From contig NZ_BLVO01000013.1 of NCBI RefSeq assembly GCF_013340285.1, forward strand, positions 231,574 to 295,573: a stretch of DNA of 64,000 nucleotides, written 5' to 3'. The notes under the pieces are model-generated. The model saw nothing but the letters and a program-made list of their open reading frames with translations, was not told the origin of the DNA and searched no databases. The stretch is from Desulfovibrio subterraneus. GTDB lineage: Bacteria > Desulfobacterota > Desulfovibrionia > Desulfovibrionales > Desulfovibrionaceae. This document shows, one piece after another, positions 55,029 to 62,750 of this stretch; position 1 is the stretch's first letter, and every line of letters begins with the position of its first letter. A program made the position numbers and the translations under genes.

Positions 55029-56128
55029 TATGCCGACTCCAGCCCGCCGAAGGTGATCACAGGCGCACCGTCAGGCACAGCAAGCGCATGCTCGGCCACC
55101 ACGGCAAAGGCCGGGCTTGCGAGCTCCACCCGCTTGGCCCCGGCGGCACGCAGCCGATAGATCAGTTCGGAAGGGTTCACATCCCGCCCCAGCTTGGCAC
55201 GCTGCCATGCGATGAAAGCGTCAACAGCCTTGGTAACGGCCTCTTCCGTCTGCGCCAGTGTGACAGGATCGTCCGCATACCAGACAACAGAGATGGCATA
55301 TGGCTGCTCCACAGGCGCTGCCACGGTGACGCGGTCACCCATGGGCCGGTGCTTCTTGTCGGTGAGAATGGTCTCGACCAGCTCCAGCACGGCGGCTTGC
55401 GGCAGTTGCCCTCCGCGCATGAGCGGGTACACCTCTATTTCGCAGGGCGAAGGCGAGAGCACCGCCACATCGATGATGTCTCTATGCGCCGTCATGGCCC
55501 AATAGGTGTAGGCATCGGCAGGACCGGCGGAGGAAAAACGCCCCGGAGCCAGCAGAATGCGGCTGCGCAGGTGTTCATCATCCTCCGCATCAGCCCCGGC
55601 CATGCTGGTGGTTGTGTTGCTCACGCCCGTTACGCCGGATACCGGATCGCTCAGGCGGGCTATCTGGCCTGCCGTAAAGCCGTTGCCCTTGGTTCCCGTA
55701 ACCGTGCAGGTTGCAGCCACATCCATATAGGTGGTTCCGGCAGGCACGGCGGCATCGGCATCGGTGGCAAAGAGCAACGTGCCATCTGGTGTGGCGCGTG
55801 TTCCGGCGGGGATGACAATGCCTCCTGCATCGGGATCCACGGCAAAGCGCAGGGTAACCGCGGCTGCTTCCGGAGGCAGGCGATGGGTATCCACAAAGGC
55901 TCCGAGGCATTCGAGAAACTCACCTTCCGCATACTGCACCAGATTCATGCGGGCAGCGTGGTCCTGCTCCTGCCGCAGCAGGGCATGTTCCATGGCAACG
56001 CTCTCCACAAAGAGCCGCTCCGGCGCACCGGGATAGAGCTTGTTGCCGGTTATGGCCTCGTAGGTGGTAATCATCCGCGCCTCGATGGCGGCGGGATCTG
56101 TTTCGACAAATCGGATGGGCTGCGACAT
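55028..56128 (-). CDS. Baseplate assembly protein J
   Basis: 366-residue baseplate wedge protein of the gpJ family, also found in Mu-like phages and R-type pyocins. Recognised by MSQPIRFVETDPAAIEARMI, EGEFLECLGAFVDTHRLPPE, the GTRATPDGTLLFATDADAAV stretch and SRILLAPGRFSSAGPADAYT. It anchors the tail fibres to the baseplate. It follows the gp25-like gene by 3 bp. Confidence 0.93.
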   Translation of the reverse strand: MSQPIRFVETDPAAIEARMITTYEAITGNKLYPGAPERLFVESVAMEHALLRQEQDHAARMNLVQYAEGEFLECLGAFVDTHRLPPEAAAVTLRFAVDPDAGGIVIPAGTRATPDGTLLFATDADAAVPAGTTYMDVAATCTVTGTKGNGFTAGQIARLSDPVSGVTGVSNTTTSMAGADAEDDEHLRSRILLAPGRFSSAGPADAYTYWAMTAHRDIIDVAVLSPSPCEIEVYPLMRGGQLPQAAVLELVETILTDKKHRPMGDRVTVAAPVEQPYAISVVWYADDPVTLAQTEEAVTKAVDAFIAWQRAKLGRDVNPSELIYRLRAAGAKRVELASPAFAVVAEHALAVPDGAPVITFGGLESA

Positions 56129-56131
56129 GAT

Positions 56132-56452
56132 CTAGGCTCCCTCTATGCTGATGGTCACAATGGGATACAACCGCCCGTCAACGGCATCTTCCGGCTTTGC
56201 GGCAAAGGAGACAGACTCCACCTTGAGTCGGGGCTCTTGTGCCTGCAGCTCGGCAACGATCTCGCCGGTGTATTCTGCCATGGCCTCCGGCAGGGGCCTG
56301 TCCAGAAAGCGCAGGCGCACACCGAAGGTGCGGTCGAGCGGCACGGTGCCCTTTGTGGTGCCAAGGATGTTGCGGGCATTCTGGACAATCTCCGTAACGC
56401 CGGTGGCTCCTATGATCTGGCGCGTGGTTTCGCGCATGTCGATGAGGTACAT
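56132..56452 (-). CDS. Baseplate wedge protein W (gp25-like)
   Basis: 106-residue protein of the gp25/gpW family. It has MYLIDMRETTRQIIGATGVT, the core RNILGTTKGTVPLDRTFGVR and the closing LYPIVTISIEG. In contractile tails it forms the inner baseplate wedge and is thought to trigger sheath assembly. Its ATG overlaps the stop of the upstream gene by one base. Confidence 0.9.
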   Translation of the reverse strand: MYLIDMRETTRQIIGATGVTEIVQNARNILGTTKGTVPLDRTFGVRLRFLDRPLPEAMAEYTGEIVAELQAQEPRLKVESVSFAAKPEDAVDGRLYPIVTISIEGA

Positions 56453-57318
56453 CAGCGATACTCCTTCAGGGAGAGGGATAGATCAGCCGACATGAGCACC
56501 CCCTTGGGGCCGTGCGTCCGCTCGGCGATGTCCATATCAACCAGCACAAAGGTGCCGAGATTGCGCCCGCCGATCACAAGCGGATGGGCTTTGCCGGATT
56601 CGTGCACGGCCTCAAGCGTTGCAATGCGTTTTGCAGGGTCGGCACAGAGCGCGGAGGTGAGCCGGATGCGAAAACTGGCTTCCCACAGCCCCATGCCCTG
56701 AAACTGCAGCTTGGGTGGTGCGTTCATGATGCCGTGTTCGGCAAAACGGGCACTGCGCTTGCGGGAAAGGTCGTGCAGGGTGTGCACCGTCTCGCGGGAG
56801 ACAGAGAAGCCCACAGGGCCGAAGCTGCCCACATTGCCGCCGGAAAAGTTGGGGATCTCTGCGGTCGTCCGCGTGGGAACTTCCGGCAACGGAAGGGACG
56901 GAGGCGTTGTCTGCTCGGTGTTCTCCACCAGCACTTCGGTCACATCGTCGGCAATGGCCGCATCGGGCTTTTCTGCCGCTATGCCACGGGCAATGCAGTC
57001 CTTCAGCGCGTTACGCAGGTCGGTGTCCTGCCATAGCGCCCATGCCTGCGGACCTATCCCGTCCGCATACCGGTTGCGCAGGGCAAGCTGCACCACGCGT
57101 TCGGCCTTAGAGCTGCTGCCAACCAGCCCGGCCACCTCTGCGGCATCGCCGGAAAAGGAGCGGTACTCCCTATCCATCTGCCGGGAAAAGGTGTCCAGCC
57201 CTGCCGCCTGCAGGGTGGTATTCTCTTCATCTGCAATGGCCTCGCAGACGCTGAGTACACCGTTGCGGCAGCGCCCGTTGGAAAAGAGTTCATTAATCAG
57301 TGTGGTGCGCAGGCTCAT
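56452..57318 (-). CDS. Tail protein with gpU-like C-terminal domain
   Basis: 288 residues. The C-terminal 120 residues resemble P2 gpU, the tail completion protein: GFSVSRETVHTLHDLSRKRS, FQGMGLWEASFRIRLTSALC, then FVLVDMDIAERTHGPKGVLM. The N-terminal 120 residues are helical (LFSNGRCRNGVLSVCEAIAD, LVGSSSKAERVVQLALRNRY), not recognised, and absent from P2 gpU, which is about 160 residues. A low-complexity PPSLPLPEVP linker joins the parts. It overlaps gpV by 4 bp (ATGA), an unusual position, since in P2 gene U follows T. Confidence 0.75.
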   Translation of the reverse strand: MSLRTTLINELFSNGRCRNGVLSVCEAIADEENTTLQAAGLDTFSRQMDREYRSFSGDAAEVAGLVGSSSKAERVVQLALRNRYADGIGPQAWALWQDTDLRNALKDCIARGIAAEKPDAAIADDVTEVLVENTEQTTPPSLPLPEVPTRTTAEIPNFSGGNVGSFGPVGFSVSRETVHTLHDLSRKRSARFAEHGIMNAPPKLQFQGMGLWEASFRIRLTSALCADPAKRIATLEAVHESGKAHPLVIGGRNLGTFVLVDMDIAERTHGPKGVLMSADLSLSLKEYR

Positions 57319-57986
57319 TTAGGCTTCCCCGTCTCGCCGCAGGTCGGGCATATGTGCGTATGGTTCACCAGCGAAACGCCACTGGCCACAACGTCATTCT
57401 GCGGATTGGTATAGTCTCCGGATCTATGTTCCATAGGGCCGTTCAGCTGCCATGTGTTGGGAGCATCCGCGCTGCCGGCAGTCATGGGGCCAAGATAGTT
57501 CATCTGGCCTCCCTGCACGGTTATCTCCGGCGCTTGCAGGTGCACACTGGTTTCGGAAGTGGCCGAGATGTCACCCGTGGCCGTTATCTCCACGGAGCCC
57601 TGCACCTTGCCCGAGAGCTTGTGGAGCTTGCGGTCATATTCGAGCAGGGTGCCGTCTGCGAAGGTCCAGTGCGCCTTGTCACGGGTGCCGACCGGGGGCA
57701 GGTCCGTTGCCGAATAGAAGGCTCCCAGCACAAACCCCTGCTCCTGCCCGTATGGCAGGAAGAGGCAGAGCACATGCTCGCCCACATCGGGCAGCACAGA
57801 GTTCTTGTCCTTGTGCGTCTTGCGCTGGATCACGCGCAGGTCATAGGTCTGCATGTTGTCGGCATCCGGCAGCGTGACGCGGCAGGTGCCTGCCGCATCG
57901 TTCACGCTCGCCACCGTGCCCACGCGCACCAGCTGGCGGACAAGTGCTTCCAGCCCTCCGAGCCGTTCCAGAAATTCCTGCACCAT
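57315..57986 (-). CDS. Baseplate spike protein V
   Basis: 223-residue trimeric tail spike that pierces the outer membrane. The OB-fold (about 20-95, VGTVASVNDAAGTCRVTLPD) is followed by a beta-helix of regular repeats (KVQGSVEITATGDISATSET). The tip is SLVNHTHICPTC. The His-x-His binds an iron ion at the spike tip in P2 gpV; a Cys-x-x-Cys follows directly here. It lies 9 bp after the gpD gene. Confidence 0.92.
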   Translation of the reverse strand: MVQEFLERLGGLEALVRQLVRVGTVASVNDAAGTCRVTLPDADNMQTYDLRVIQRKTHKDKNSVLPDVGEHVLCLFLPYGQEQGFVLGAFYSATDLPPVGTRDKAHWTFADGTLLEYDRKLHKLSGKVQGSVEITATGDISATSETSVHLQAPEITVQGGQMNYLGPMTAGSADAPNTWQLNGPMEHRSGDYTNPQNDVVASGVSLVNHTHICPTCGETGKPK

Positions 57987-57995
57987 AGCGCACTC

Positions 57996-59018
57996 CTACC
58001 AGTCCATGGTTCTGCGCACGGAAAGCGCGGTAGAGTAACCGCTGTCGTCCACGGTATGGCGCGACTGCTCTATGAAATATTTGCCGTCCAGCCAGCCGAA
58101 GCCGGAAACCCCGCAGACAGCGCCGCCGATGTAACGCGGGTTGCCCATGATCTCGATATTGCCGCTTGTCTCGAGCTTGTTCTTGCGGCGCAGTTCGGTC
58201 TTTGCGCGTTCTTCTGCCGCAGCACGGCTTTCCACGCGGTCGGAGATCTTGAGCGTCTGACCCGATTCAGGCGCATCAGGCGGGGTGTAGGTATATTCCT
58301 GCGTCACATTGGCGGCGGCATCATGATAGGTGACCGTGCAGGCGTTGTAGATGTCCGCAAGGCTGTCCCGCAGGCTGAGGCGTTTGAGCTCCCCGCCATC
58401 CCGCGAGATGGTGCCAGCAGCGGGCTTTGCGTCCTGCGCCTTTTCATCCATCATCACCAGCTGGCCGGAGTAGACCTTGAAGGCCTTGCCGTGTGCTTTG
58501 GCGAGCCGGGTGAGCAGGGCCGCGTCCGATTCCTCGCGCTGATCCAGCCGGGCAAGGGAGACATCGTCGCCGCCGAATCGGGGGCTGAAGCCCTGCGCTG
58601 CTGCAATTTCAGACAGCACGCGGGAAAGGGTTGTGGCTTCCCATGCACGAGTTTTCTTTTCCCGGCGCAGGGTGCTGGTCACCATGCTGGAGATGCCCTT
58701 GAGAGAGAGCTTGTCCCCGCCCTCGCCATATTCGTATTCCAGCTCGTCGACCTCAAAGGTGCCGCACCGCAGCCGGACGCTGTCCCCCTCGCGCTGCCAA
58801 TCTTCCACAATGAGCGTAGCCTCGAGCTTGTCGCCCTTAGTCAATTTCCATGGACCGCGAAACAGGCCATCCCTGTCCTCAAGCCGGAGCTCAATGCTGT
58901 CTGCCTGTGAGGATTGCGCGTTGTCCTCCCACGTGACAGATTCAAGGTACGGCGCAAGGGCCGCGCTCACGTTCTTTCCCCTACAGAGGATCTCGAATCT
59001 GGCGGTACGGGTGCGCAT
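57996..59018 (-). CDS. Phage late control D protein (baseplate hub)
   Basis: 340-residue gpD-family protein, forming the central tail hub (gp27-like fold) above the spike. The pattern is PYLESVTWEDNAQSSQADSI, LRLEDRDGLFRGPW and FEVDELEYEYGEGGDKLSLK, then LAKAHGKAFKVYSGQLVMMD. ATG 59018 has GGGAGG seven bases upstream; an earlier in-frame ATG at 59033 would overlap gene X. It starts 2 bp after the gene X stop. Confidence 0.92.
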   Translation of the reverse strand: MRTRTARFEILCRGKNVSAALAPYLESVTWEDNAQSSQADSIELRLEDRDGLFRGPWKLTKGDKLEATLIVEDWQREGDSVRLRCGTFEVDELEYEYGEGGDKLSLKGISSMVTSTLRREKKTRAWEATTLSRVLSEIAAAQGFSPRFGGDDVSLARLDQREESDAALLTRLAKAHGKAFKVYSGQLVMMDEKAQDAKPAAGTISRDGGELKRLSLRDSLADIYNACTVTYHDAAANVTQEYTYTPPDAPESGQTLKISDRVESRAAAEERAKTELRRKNKLETSGNIEIMGNPRYIGGAVCGVSGFGWLDGKYFIEQSRHTVDDSGYSTALSVRRTMDW

Positions 59019-59020
59019 GG

Positions 59021-59224
59021 TTAGTCCTCCCATGGAGCCTTAACCGTGGTTGCCACGGCAGGCAGGTCCGGAACGGTGAGCCGCTCGCCGCCCTCAAAGA
59101 TGGCCGTGCCGCGATACTGCGGGTTGGCATCCGTCAGGCGCTCGAACAGGCGTTCATCTCCCCAGATGGCGCGGGCTATGGAATCCAGCGTTTCACCGGA
59201 CTGGCAGATGTAGGCACTAGGCAA
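59021..59224 (-). CDS. Tail protein X
   Basis: 67-residue gpX-family protein with a LysM-like fold (YICQSGETLDSIARAIWGDE, LTDANPQYRG, GERLTVPDLP). It probably stabilises the tail tube or binds peptidoglycan. The start is a rare TTG at 59224 with GGAG eight bases upstream; it overlaps the end of the tape-measure gene by 8 bp, which may explain the weak codon. Confidence 0.9.
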   Translation of the reverse strand: MPSAYICQSGETLDSIARAIWGDERLFERLTDANPQYRGTAIFEGGERLTVPDLPAVATTVKAPWED

Positions 59225-61532
59225 GGGACACTCTCCGCTGTTTTCTGAAGTAGTCGTCGATGATGCGAGTAACCGTGGCCTCGAGCTCGCGCCTGCCGGA
59301 ATCCAGTGCAGACTTCACGGTTCCGGCGTCGCCACTGGCAATGGTGAAATCCTGCTGAATGGAGATGGTGACAGGGGCATTAGCGCTGAGGGCTGCAGGA
59401 GCCTGATTGATGGCAGCTTCCATACCGGGCATGGGGTCGAGCTCCGGCACATCCGGCAGGGTCTCGCCCATGCGTGGGGCAGCTACCTTGCCGGAAGGTG
59501 CAGCAGACTTGCTGTCGCCGGAGAAGAAGCCGATCACATCGCCAATGATAGGCATGCCCTTGATGTAATCGCCCACCTTGCCGAGGCCTTCCCATATCCA
59601 GTCTATAAGTTGACGGAAGGGAGCCCAGCTTTCATAGAGCGCCGTGCCGAGTTGCCAGAGGGTGGTAACGGCCATGATGGCCACGCCGATGGGGTTTGCC
59701 ATGAAGGCAGCCTTGATGGCTGTGCCCACCATACGGATGCCACCGGCTAGGAAGGTGGAACCCATGGCGGCACCACGCTGTGCCCTGCCCATGATGCTGG
59801 AGGTGATAGCTGCCCGGCGCTGAGCAAAACTGAGCGCGGTTGTGCTGGCTGCAGCAGACTTCTGGCCCATGCCGAGGCGCATGGTGGTCCTGTTTAATAT
59901 CTCGTAGGTGTCTTTGCAGGAAAGACTGATGTAGCGGGCCGCAAACACGGCGAGCCTGAAGGCTATGAAACCGGCCACCGTGCCACCGATTACGGTGGTC
60001 AGGGTTTCATGCCCGGCGGCAAACTCGGCTATGGGTACCAGAATGGAGTTGATTGCCTGAATGCCCATATTCAGGGAGGGCAGGAGCACCGAGCCCATGG
60101 TGGCACCCAACATCATGGCATTGTTTGTCATGGCCTTCCATTGTGTGGAAGAGGCGGCAAGGTGGCGTTCCATGCGGGCATCCATGATGCCACGAGAATT
60201 GTCCCGTACATCCTGCAGCGCGGCAGGCAAATCCTTGAGGGCATCCAGCAGGGGGGCGATACCCTTGCGGCCTTCATCGCCGAAGACTTCCTGCAGGGCC
60301 TGCGCCCGTGCGTCGGTATCCATGCTACCTACGGCATCGTTTACCTGCTTCAGGGTAGCGAGCATGTCGAGTTCGCCGTTCTTGCTGCGGACGATCTCAA
60401 TGCCCCACTTCTGCTGCGCCTTGCCAAGCTGCCGCAGCACGGCATTGAACGCGGTACCGGCGCTGCTGCCTTTCACGCCTGCGGTGTTCAGCTGGCCCAG
60501 CAGGGTAAGGCCCTGTTCAAGGTTCACCTTGTAGGAAGCAAAGCCGGATGCTGCCTCGTTCAGCGATTCGCCAAGCTGGCTGAAATCGCGGAACTGGAAC
60601 TTGAGCTGCGTCTTGGTAAGCAGGTCACCAATGCGCTGCATGTTCTCATCGGCAGTGCCGCCCAGCGACTTGCCGAGGTTGTTGTAGGCGGTGGCGATGA
60701 CTTCACCCACACCTTCTGCTGCACCATTGGTGATCTTTGCCACTTTCGCCACAACCGTGGAGCCTGCCCGTGCGGCCTGAGCATCCAGCCCTGCAGAGTT
60801 CAGCGCATACTGAATATCATAGGCTCCGGTAAGATCAACAAGGCCGGTGCGGGCAAGGCCACGCGCATGCTTTTGCGCTTCCATCATAGCGGCGGGCTTA
60901 TTGTCGGCGTTCAGCGCGTCCTCAAGCCGGATCTGTGAGTCTTCTTCACGCGCAGCCAGCATGAACGGAGCGGCAACGCTTGCACCCATGGCAACCACGT
61001 CCATGCTGGCTGCCCGCAACTCGGCACGCTGACCCGCATAGGCCTTGCTCTTTGCCATGCTGGCGGCAAAGCGGTCATATTTGACACGCGACTTGTCCAG
61101 CGCATCGCTGAGCTTGCCATATTCGCTGCGCAGGCTTTTGACGGAAAAACCCTGCCGATCTATCTCGACAAGGTTGTTCCGGAAGGCTCGGCGGTTCTTG
61201 TCAACGTCTCGTGACAGGGTGCCTATGCGCTTTTCCGTGGAGGCTATCCGGTGGGCCAGAAGACCGTGCATGCCCCCCGAGCGCTCTGCCTCTGCGTTCA
61301 GGGATTCCAGTTCCCTTTCGGCTTCAGAGAGGGCTCTGCGGGAAGATACCAGCTTGCCGCGCAAGGTATCGAAAGACTGGCCGAGCTTGACCGGTGCTTG
61401 GCTCTCCAGACCGGAAACAGCGTCTCCCATACGCTTGAGATGCTTTTCCGCCTTGGTGAGGTTGCCATCGAATCCAGCTGCCAGCGTAGAGCCGATGACA
61501 AAGCTGAGGCCCATTGTCTTCATGTCTGCCAT
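59217..61532 (-). CDS. Tail tape measure protein (gpT)
   Basis: 771-residue tape measure protein that sets tail length and passes DNA into the host. The N-terminal part is coiled coil (FDGNLTKAEKHLKRMGDAVS, LVSSRRALSEAERELESLNA). The TIGR01760-type core has LNSAGLDAQAARAGSTVVAK, NNLGKSLGGTADENMQRIGD and GLTLLGQLNTAGVKGSSAGT. Hydrophobic segments lie at about 500-535 and 620-650 (AFMANPIGVAIMAVTTLWQL). With about 0.15 nm per residue, a tail of roughly 115 nm is expected. It lies after the E/E' gene, with a divergent moron between. Confidence 0.93.
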   Translation of the reverse strand: MADMKTMGLSFVIGSTLAAGFDGNLTKAEKHLKRMGDAVSGLESQAPVKLGQSFDTLRGKLVSSRRALSEAERELESLNAEAERSGGMHGLLAHRIASTEKRIGTLSRDVDKNRRAFRNNLVEIDRQGFSVKSLRSEYGKLSDALDKSRVKYDRFAASMAKSKAYAGQRAELRAASMDVVAMGASVAAPFMLAAREEDSQIRLEDALNADNKPAAMMEAQKHARGLARTGLVDLTGAYDIQYALNSAGLDAQAARAGSTVVAKVAKITNGAAEGVGEVIATAYNNLGKSLGGTADENMQRIGDLLTKTQLKFQFRDFSQLGESLNEAASGFASYKVNLEQGLTLLGQLNTAGVKGSSAGTAFNAVLRQLGKAQQKWGIEIVRSKNGELDMLATLKQVNDAVGSMDTDARAQALQEVFGDEGRKGIAPLLDALKDLPAALQDVRDNSRGIMDARMERHLAASSTQWKAMTNNAMMLGATMGSVLLPSLNMGIQAINSILVPIAEFAAGHETLTTVIGGTVAGFIAFRLAVFAARYISLSCKDTYEILNRTTMRLGMGQKSAAASTTALSFAQRRAAITSSIMGRAQRGAAMGSTFLAGGIRMVGTAIKAAFMANPIGVAIMAVTTLWQLGTALYESWAPFRQLIDWIWEGLGKVGDYIKGMPIIGDVIGFFSGDSKSAAPSGKVAAPRMGETLPDVPELDPMPGMEAAINQAPAALSANAPVTISIQQDFTIASGDAGTVKSALDSGRRELEATVTRIIDDYFRKQRRVSLA

Positions 61533-61552
61533 GCACTACCTCGGTTGACTGG

Positions 61553-61609
61553 TCCTGCATGGCGATCTATTGTAATAGCGTACAAACTATCGGAGATCGC
61601 CATGCAGGA
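61553..61609. repeat. 16-bp perfect inverted repeat over the moron start codon
   Basis: Left arm TCCTGCATGGCGATCT (61553-61568) and right arm AGATCGCCATGCAGGA (61594-61609) flank 25 bases. The right arm contains the ATG (61602) and ends of the Shine-Dalgarno GGAG (61592-61595). A plus-strand transcript starting left of it would fold and hide the start codon; one starting in the spacer would not. It may also be an operator. Confidence 0.7.
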
Positions 61610-61829
61610 AGAACCGCTTCACACGTTCATCAAGTTCTTGTTCAAAACGAGCATTGTTGTGGTGCTCGGGTATGAGCTGCTGGACGGCAATGATCTCAGT
61701 CTTTCGCAGTCTCTGATGCCTGGTATTTTCTTTGGCGGTATCATCTACAAGCTGGTCGCCTCACCGTTAGTGGAAGGCGTTGACCGCTTTACGGACCGCT
61801 TCCGTAACTGGATTGCTCAGGCCTCATGA
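61602..61829 (+). CDS. Moron: small membrane protein opposite to the tail operon
   Basis: 75-residue protein with two likely membrane segments (about 10-26, KFLFKTSIVVVLGYELL, and 34-54, SLMPGIFFGGIIYKLVA) and an acidic, then amphipathic C-terminus (EGVDRFTDRFRNWIAQ). GGAG lies six bases before ATG 61602. It is the only plus-strand gene within the tail operon, as expected for a lysogenically expressed moron. Its 3' end overlaps the E' reading frame by 13 bp. No family was recognised. Confidence 0.6.
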   Translation: MQEEPLHTFIKFLFKTSIVVVLGYELLDGNDLSLSQSLMPGIFFGGIIYKLVASPLVEGVDRFTDRFRNWIAQAS

Positions 61830-62220
61830 TCAGGGGGCAAGGCTTCCAGCCACGCACTGAACTCCCGCGCTTTCAGACTTCCTATTTCCCGCCGTCCCCA
61901 TCCGGAGCGTTTTCCGAAGACAAGCACTGTTTTTCGCAGGTCGCTTCCTCGCGAGGGGCGGAACGCGCCAAAAAACCGTATGCCTCCTGCAGTTTCGTAT
62001 AGTCTGCCTGCCGCATCCGCAGCAGGTCGGCCAAGGGCACATCGCACAGATGGGCGAAGGTGCAGACCTCAAGCCGGGCGGCTGTGGACATATCTCCCGC
62101 CAGCTCTGCAGCTTCCAGCATATCTTCCACCAGCGGCTCCCGCATGGTGAGCTCGAGCACTTCTTTTTCCTTCACCTTGAGCGGCGTGCCCAGAATGATG
62201 ACCTTGGTGCGCACTTCCAT
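61817..62220 (-). CDS. Tail assembly chaperones E and E+E' (programmed -1 frameshift)
   Basis: Two proteins from one start (ATG 62220, GGAGGG seven bases upstream). E ends at 61882 (112 residues: MEVRTKVIILGTPLKVKEKE onward). At 61975-61969 the mRNA has the slippery heptamer T TTT TTG in the zero frame (Gly-Phe-Leu codons). A -1 shift there opens a frame that runs to 61817 and gives a 134-residue E+E' ending SLKAREFSAWLEALPPDHEA, the gpE' pattern. P2 uses the same heptamer at this place. The proteins coat the tape measure protein during tail assembly, and the gene lies directly upstream of it, as expected. Confidence 0.85.
61969..61975 (-). other. Slippery site for -1 frameshift in gene E
   Basis: Minus-strand TTTTTTG, in frame as T TTT TTG (X XXY YYZ). 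Codon 84 of E is the TTG. The -1 frame stays open for 50 more codons. Confidence 0.82.
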
Positions 62221-62223
62221 CGG

Positions 62224-62748
62224 TTAGCCCTCCATGCCGATGTCGGAGCGGACAGCGGCGAGATAGTCGGTTCCGTTTACCTTGAAGACCATGGCGAATT
62301 TGTCCACTTCCAGAATGTCTTCACCGTCCAGCGTCAGCTTCAGATAGTCCGCGTCCAGTTCCACTTCGCAATCCTGCGCCTTGGCGATTTCCAGCTTGCC
62401 GAGGCTATGCTTTTTGACCATGCCGCCGATGACGATTTTCTGCGGTGCGGTGACAATATCGCCGCCCTTGTCCATGGCGCGGGACTGCACCGAGGCGCGA
62501 AGGTCAAGCTGCTGTCGTGTGGGAGCGAGCAGCGAAGCGGTCTGCCGGGTGATGGAGCGGAACTTCAGTTTCACCCCCAGCGCTTTGGTGAGGCCGATAA
62601 CCGGCGATTCCAGCTCACCGGCAATCCCAGCGCCGGAAATGGTGTCCGTCATGAACTCGATACCGGGCAGCTCAACGTCGACTAATCCGAGGAATACCTT
62701 GCTGGCGCTGTAGGCACTGAAGGCAATGACTTTTTCAGGAGTTTTCAT
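62224..62748 (-). CDS. Major tail tube protein (gpFII)
   Basis: 174-residue tube subunit of a contractile tail. The family pattern is GLVDVELPGIEFMTDTISGA, GIAGELESPVIGLTKALGVK, then RQQLDLRASVQSRAMDKGGD and the end KFAMVFKVNGTDYLAAVRSD. It lies 2 bp after the sheath gene and 3 bp before gene E. Confidence 0.94.
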   Translation of the reverse strand: MKTPEKVIAFSAYSASKVFLGLVDVELPGIEFMTDTISGAGIAGELESPVIGLTKALGVKLKFRSITRQTASLLAPTRQQLDLRASVQSRAMDKGGDIVTAPQKIVIGGMVKKHSLGKLEIAKAQDCEVELDADYLKLTLDGEDILEVDKFAMVFKVNGTDYLAAVRSDIGMEG

Positions 62749-62750
62749 GC

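Noticed and set aside
57300-58910. 536-codon open frame antisense to gpV and gpD
   Set aside because: Shadow of two tail genes with clear homology.
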